Assembly: GCA_028687085.1 (NCBI GenBank)
Contig: JAQUAU010000037.1
Span: forward strand, 1 to 7,573
Length of the DNA: 7,573 nucleotides
Reading direction: 5' to 3'
Origin: Minisyncoccota bacterium
Lineage (GTDB): Bacteria; Patescibacteriota; Minisyncoccia; Phycocordibacterales; Phycocordibacteraceae
Shown: in pieces, positions 5,552 to 7,573 of the stretch
Layout: the number at the start of each line of letters is the position of its first letter
Position numbering within the stretch: position 1 is the first letter of the stretch
Made by a program: the position numbers and the translations under genes
Notes under the pieces: model-generated
Told to the model about the DNA's origin: nothing
Seen by the model: only the letters and a program-made list of their open reading frames with translations
The model's database searches: none

Positions 5552-5785
5552 TTACGCGACTCGCGTGCGGGTGGTCAGCCAGTCCATCACTTTCTTGCGG
5601 TGCTGATCGAGCGACCAGGCGCCATCCTCTTTGAAGAGCGAGGCATTCTTTTTTCTGAATTCGCGCAGAAGCGCGAGCGTCGCGTGCGGGAACTCGAGCG
5701 GGAGGTTCTCGTTGTAGGACTTCATGAAGTCAGAAAAGGAGAGCGATTTCTCGCTGCGCAGACGATCAACGTCGGGGAGTTTCAT
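5552..5785 (-). CDS. Small conserved-looking cytosolic protein, unknown
   Basis: This is a 77-aa protein from ATG 5785 (MKLPDVDRLRSEKSLSFSDF). It is soluble and mostly helical, with no signal peptide or membrane helix. Notable stretches are SLSFSDFMKSYNENLPLEFP, ATLALLREFRKKN and a C-terminal WSLDQHRKKVMDWL. I do not recognise a family. A GTG at 5803 would add six residues, but it falls between the -10 box and the expected transcription start, so ATG 5785 is better supported. A good TTGATT-17-TATTAT promoter sits in the 42-base gap after mltG, with the -10 box 8 bases before this ATG. The gene can therefore be expressed alone, perhaps leaderless, though read-through from mltG is also possible. 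Confidence 0.75.
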   Translation of the reverse strand: MKLPDVDRLRSEKSLSFSDFMKSYNENLPLEFPHATLALLREFRKKNASLFKEDGAWSLDQHRKKVMDWLTTRTRVA

Positions 5786-5793
5786 CACTTTTG

Positions 5794-5822
5794 ATAATAC
5801 CACGAACTTTTCGATAAATCAA
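5794..5822 (-). promoter_or_regulatory. Sigma-70-type promoter for the 77-aa gene
   Basis: On the minus strand TTGATT (5822-5817) and TATTAT (5799-5794) are separated by exactly 17 bases. The -10 box ends 8 bases before ATG 5785, so transcription should begin at or within a few bases of the start codon. This is the best-formed promoter in the window. Confidence 0.65.
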
Positions 5823-5827
5823 CTCGA

Positions 5828-6835
5828 TTATTTTCCGCGGCCGTAATACTGCTTGAGAAGCGCAACGTGCCCCGCATAGGTGTCGGAGCAGTGGAATTGG
5901 CCCTGCGCATCGTGGAAATAGAAGAGACATGAGGTGTTCTTCGGATTGAGAGCAGCCAGCATTGCCGCAACGGAAGGGTTCGCTATCGGGGTCGGCGGCA
6001 GGCCTGGCTGTCGATACGTATTGTAGGGCGACTTGAGATACCGGTCTGCGGGGCGCGCCGCGGGCCACCAGCTCTTCGCCGCCGCCGTATTCGCTCGTGC
6101 GTATTGGAGTGTCGCGTCGATCTGGAGATTCATATTGATGAAGAGCCGGTTCCAGATGATGCCGGATATGAGCCGCATATCATCGAGTCCTCCCGCTTCA
6201 CGTTCGATAAGCGAGGCGATAGTGAGTGCTTGATTGAGCGGCACCACCGCGGCAGTCGCGGTGCCGTAGTGAGAGAGAATATCCCTATCGAAACGCTCGT
6301 TCACGAGCGCCTGCGCCACTTCGGGTGTCGCGTCAGCAGTCACTGCATATACGCCCGGTGAGAACGATCCCTCGGGCAAGGGGAGCGACGAATCCCCGGC
6401 AGCAGTCATGAATTGTTTCTTTTCGGCAGCGTTCCATCCGAGGGTACTCGCAAACACGCCCGCTACCTGCTCCTTCCGCATCCCGGGCGTGATAGTGACG
6501 AAACGGCTGTCGACAGCCGCGATGCTCTGATACCAGGGTGCATTAGCGATAGAAATGGCGACCAAGGCGAAGAGATCTTTGATGACCGAAGAGACATTCC
6601 CGACTGCCGCTTGAAGCGGTGAAGAGGCGTTCTCGAAAAGAGCATCCACCAGGACGTTTTCGACGATGGTCTTATTCTGAGGATTCACCGTGACGGGGAA
6701 TTGCTCAGGTATGGCTGAAACGGCCTGGTCGTGTCGGATGCTTTCTGCGAGCAGGAAGGGGAGCGAGAATAGGACGCCGCCGAGCGTAATCGAGAATAGC
6801 GCCACCAGACCGGCTTTTACGTACGCGCGGTTCAT
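5828..6835 (-). CDS. mltG: Endolytic murein transglycosylase MltG (YceG-like)
   Basis: MltG cuts nascent peptidoglycan strands near the membrane and helps set glycan length. Numbered from ATG 6835 (335 aa): an N-terminal membrane anchor (about 7-30, VKAGLVALFSITLGGVLF...); an extracellular region with the substrate-binding half; the catalytic motif ASLIEREAGG with E211 matching the family's catalytic glutamate; IIWNRLFINMNLQIDATLQY (226-245); the signature SPYNTYRQPGLPPTPIANPS (269-288); and an end with YFHDAQGQFHCSDTYAGH. Length and motif order are normal for the family, with a short N-terminal LysM-like part. ATG 6841 adds two residues but lies one base after the TATACT box; ATG 6835 lies 7 bases after it, fitting a leaderless start. 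It diverges from the 91-aa membrane gene. Confidence 0.93.
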   Translation of the reverse strand: MNRAYVKAGLVALFSITLGGVLFSLPFLLAESIRHDQAVSAIPEQFPVTVNPQNKTIVENVLVDALFENASSPLQAAVGNVSSVIKDLFALVAISIANAPWYQSIAAVDSRFVTITPGMRKEQVAGVFASTLGWNAAEKKQFMTAAGDSSLPLPEGSFSPGVYAVTADATPEVAQALVNERFDRDILSHYGTATAAVVPLNQALTIASLIEREAGGLDDMRLISGIIWNRLFINMNLQIDATLQYARANTAAAKSWWPAARPADRYLKSPYNTYRQPGLPPTPIANPSVAAMLAALNPKNTSCLFYFHDAQGQFHCSDTYAGHVALLKQYYGRGK

Positions 6836-6842
6836 ACGCATC

Positions 6843-6848
6843 AGTATA
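6843..6848 (-). promoter_or_regulatory. -10 box of mltG
   Basis: TATACT on the minus strand ends 7 bases before ATG 6835, so the predicted transcription start coincides with the start codon. No clear -35 hexamer is visible at 16-18 bases upstream. Confidence 0.5.
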
Positions 6849-6876
6849 CTTCAAAACCCTATAGCATAATATTGTG

Positions 6877-6882
6877 TATACT
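6877..6882 (+). promoter_or_regulatory. -10 box of the 91-aa membrane gene
   Basis: TATACT on the plus strand is followed by six bases (ACGGCG) and then ATG 6889, again placing the predicted transcription start on the start codon. It forms a divergent pair with the mltG box, 28 bases apart. No clear -35 is seen; an alternative CATAAT lies at 6865-6870. Confidence 0.5.
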
Positions 6883-6888
6883 ACGGCG

Positions 6889-7164
6889 ATGGAACTCATA
6901 GCAATACTGCTTGATGTACTGATCGTCTTCTTGTCTCTCTGGATCCTCTTTAAGCTAAAGGGATACGGAGGGCTTATTGGCGAGTCGTTGACCAAGGTCG
7001 GCTACGGGACGGTCATTCTCGGATTTTCGCAGATCATTGAGACCGCGAATACCGATTTCTTTCCCATTGATTCGTCTACGATGGAGATGATCCACCACGT
7101 CATCTTCATCATCGGTCTCTCTCTGCTCGCTCTCGGATTCAAACGATTGATGGAGGGGAAGTAA
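6889..7164 (+). CDS. Small three-helix membrane protein, unknown
   Basis: This 91-aa protein has three hydrophobic segments: about 2-22 (ELIAILLDVLIVFLSLWILF), 37-52 (KVGYGTVILGFSQIIE) and 68-84 (IHHVIFIIGLSLLALGF), ending KRLMEGK. The pattern of a first helix, K-x-K-G-x-G-G, a second helix ending I-I-E-T, and a third helix opening with paired His (H69, H70) recalls small membrane proteins of CPR bacteria and archaea. I cannot assign a named family. The intramembrane His pair and E51 could bind metal or protons, but this is speculation. ATG 6889 was chosen over an in-frame GTG at 6874 because that GTG lies upstream of the -10 box. It is monocistronic here, divergent from mltG and convergent with the partial gene at the right edge. 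Confidence 0.75.
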   Translation: MELIAILLDVLIVFLSLWILFKLKGYGGLIGESLTKVGYGTVILGFSQIIETANTDFFPIDSSTMEMIHHVIFIIGLSLLALGFKRLMEGK

Positions 7165-7200
7165 GGGTCCGCGGGTGGAGGATGTTCGAGAAGTTGTATG

Positions 7201-7243
7201 AAAACGAAAAGCCCACGATGTAGCATGTGGGCTAATCGTGGGC
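7201..7243 (-). terminator. Rho-independent terminator with two competing stems
   Basis: On the minus strand AGCCCAC (7233-7227) pairs with GTGGGCT (7216-7210); an ATG/CAT extension, one bulged base and a three-base loop complete the hairpin, which is followed by TTTCGTTTT (7209-7201). A second upstream arm, GCCCACGAT (7243-7235), can pair perfectly over 9 bp with the same downstream arm (7219-7211). It begins 12 bases after the stop of the right-edge gene. On the plus strand the stems are followed only by a loose TTGTTTGTTCT, so weaker termination of the 91-aa gene is possible. Confidence 0.75.
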
Positions 7244-7255
7244 GGGTTGTTTGTT

Positions 7256-7573
7256 CTAGTACACACGACGCCTCGGTAGGCTGATGATAGTCGCAATTTG
7301 CCCCACTCGGGCGCATTCGAGACTCCACAGGGTTATAGAGTCTATTGCTATCAGGCCTACTCCAAATGAGGTTTCTCCTTCTCTCAGCACATGTGGCCAT
7401 CCAAAGACGATCACTTCCTTTGAGATGGTTGTTGGGGGCTGATATTCCGGATACCTGACCTCAACATCGTTATCAAATAATAGCTTTGTACCGACGGGTA
7501 GGGAGATTCGAATCGAGGGATGGCCGTAGGAGACGCATACTTGGCTTTGCTTACGGCCTGGACAAATTTCAAT
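7256..7573 (-). CDS. C-terminal part of an unrecognised protein
   Basis: The frame enters from the right edge and is open for 105 codons to TAG at 7258-7256; its start is outside the window. The visible sequence is soluble-looking and rich in beta-prone stretches: VCVSYGHPSIRISLPVGTKL, DVEVRYPEYQPP, SKEVIVFGWPHVL, SFGVGLIAIDSITLWSLE and a basic end PRRRVY. I recognise no family. The long opening without stops and the strong terminator placed just after it on the same strand support a real gene. Base composition is patchy and in places more A/T-rich than the neighbours (about 42% G+C in 7441-7500), which could mean weaker constraint or more recent arrival. A shadow of another frame cannot be fully excluded. 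Confidence 0.6.
   Translation of the reverse strand: MEICPGRKQSQVCVSYGHPSIRISLPVGTKLLFDNDVEVRYPEYQPPTTISKEVIVFGWPHVLREGETSFGVGLIAIDSITLWSLECARVGQIATIISLPRRRVY

Noticed and set aside
7002..7400. 132-codon minus-strand frame overlapping the 91-aa membrane gene and the terminator
   Set aside because: It runs through a clear terminator and antisense to a gene with a good promoter; its residues look like out-of-frame sequence.
7490..7520. GGGAGATTCGAATCGAGGG, which resembles a tRNA T-arm
   Set aside because: No acceptor, D or anticodon arm can be built around it on either strand, and it lies inside an open coding frame.

Overview
The window looks like a piece of a Patescibacteria/CPR (Parcubacteria-type, perhaps Kaiserbacteria-like) chromosome. 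The grounds are style, not a marker gene: short tightly packed genes, a predominance of small membrane proteins of unknown function, soluble two-component proteins with single-domain receivers, no recognisable Shine-Dalgarno sequence before any start I inspected, and -10 boxes sitting 6-10 bases from start codons. The standard code fits: TAA, TAG and one TGA all serve as stops. The lineage is an inference of moderate confidence.

Left part (1-3106, all minus strand): an apparent four-gene unit read right to left. A single-domain response regulator (2735-3106) is followed after 3 bases by a soluble hybrid of heptad coiled coil, PAS domain and histidine kinase (854-2731). After 5 more bases comes a second single-domain receiver (375-848), which carries an internal duplication. 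A 48-base gap holding a large hairpin separates this from a secreted DUF3494 ice-binding-like adhesin whose C-terminal part lies outside the window (1-326).

Middle (3107-3375): a 269-base divergent intergenic region with two sets of direct repeats and a dyad. Reading right from it is an ECF-like sigma factor (3376-3894). Four small membrane or surface genes follow on the same strand: a DUF5670/lmo0937-type 43-aa protein, a 64-aa single-pass protein, a 133-aa Ala-rich membrane-anchored basic helix protein, and a YggT-family protein. The layout suggests an envelope-stress cassette transcribed divergently from a phosphorelay; this is inferred from arrangement only.

Right part (5142-6835, minus strand): MltG endolytic murein transglycosylase, then a 77-aa conserved-looking hypothetical with its own good promoter, then a 126-aa membrane-anchored exported protein. 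mltG and a small three-helix membrane protein (6889-7164, plus) diverge from a compact region in which each gene has a TATACT box immediately before its start, suggesting leaderless mRNAs. At the right edge a minus-strand gene of unknown function enters the window (7256-7573) and ends at a clear rho-independent terminator.

I found no tRNA, rRNA, CRISPR array, insertion sequence or origin. The candidates most worth following are the 30-heptad array of the kinase, the duplicated receiver element, and the phosphorelay/sigma/envelope-gene arrangement.
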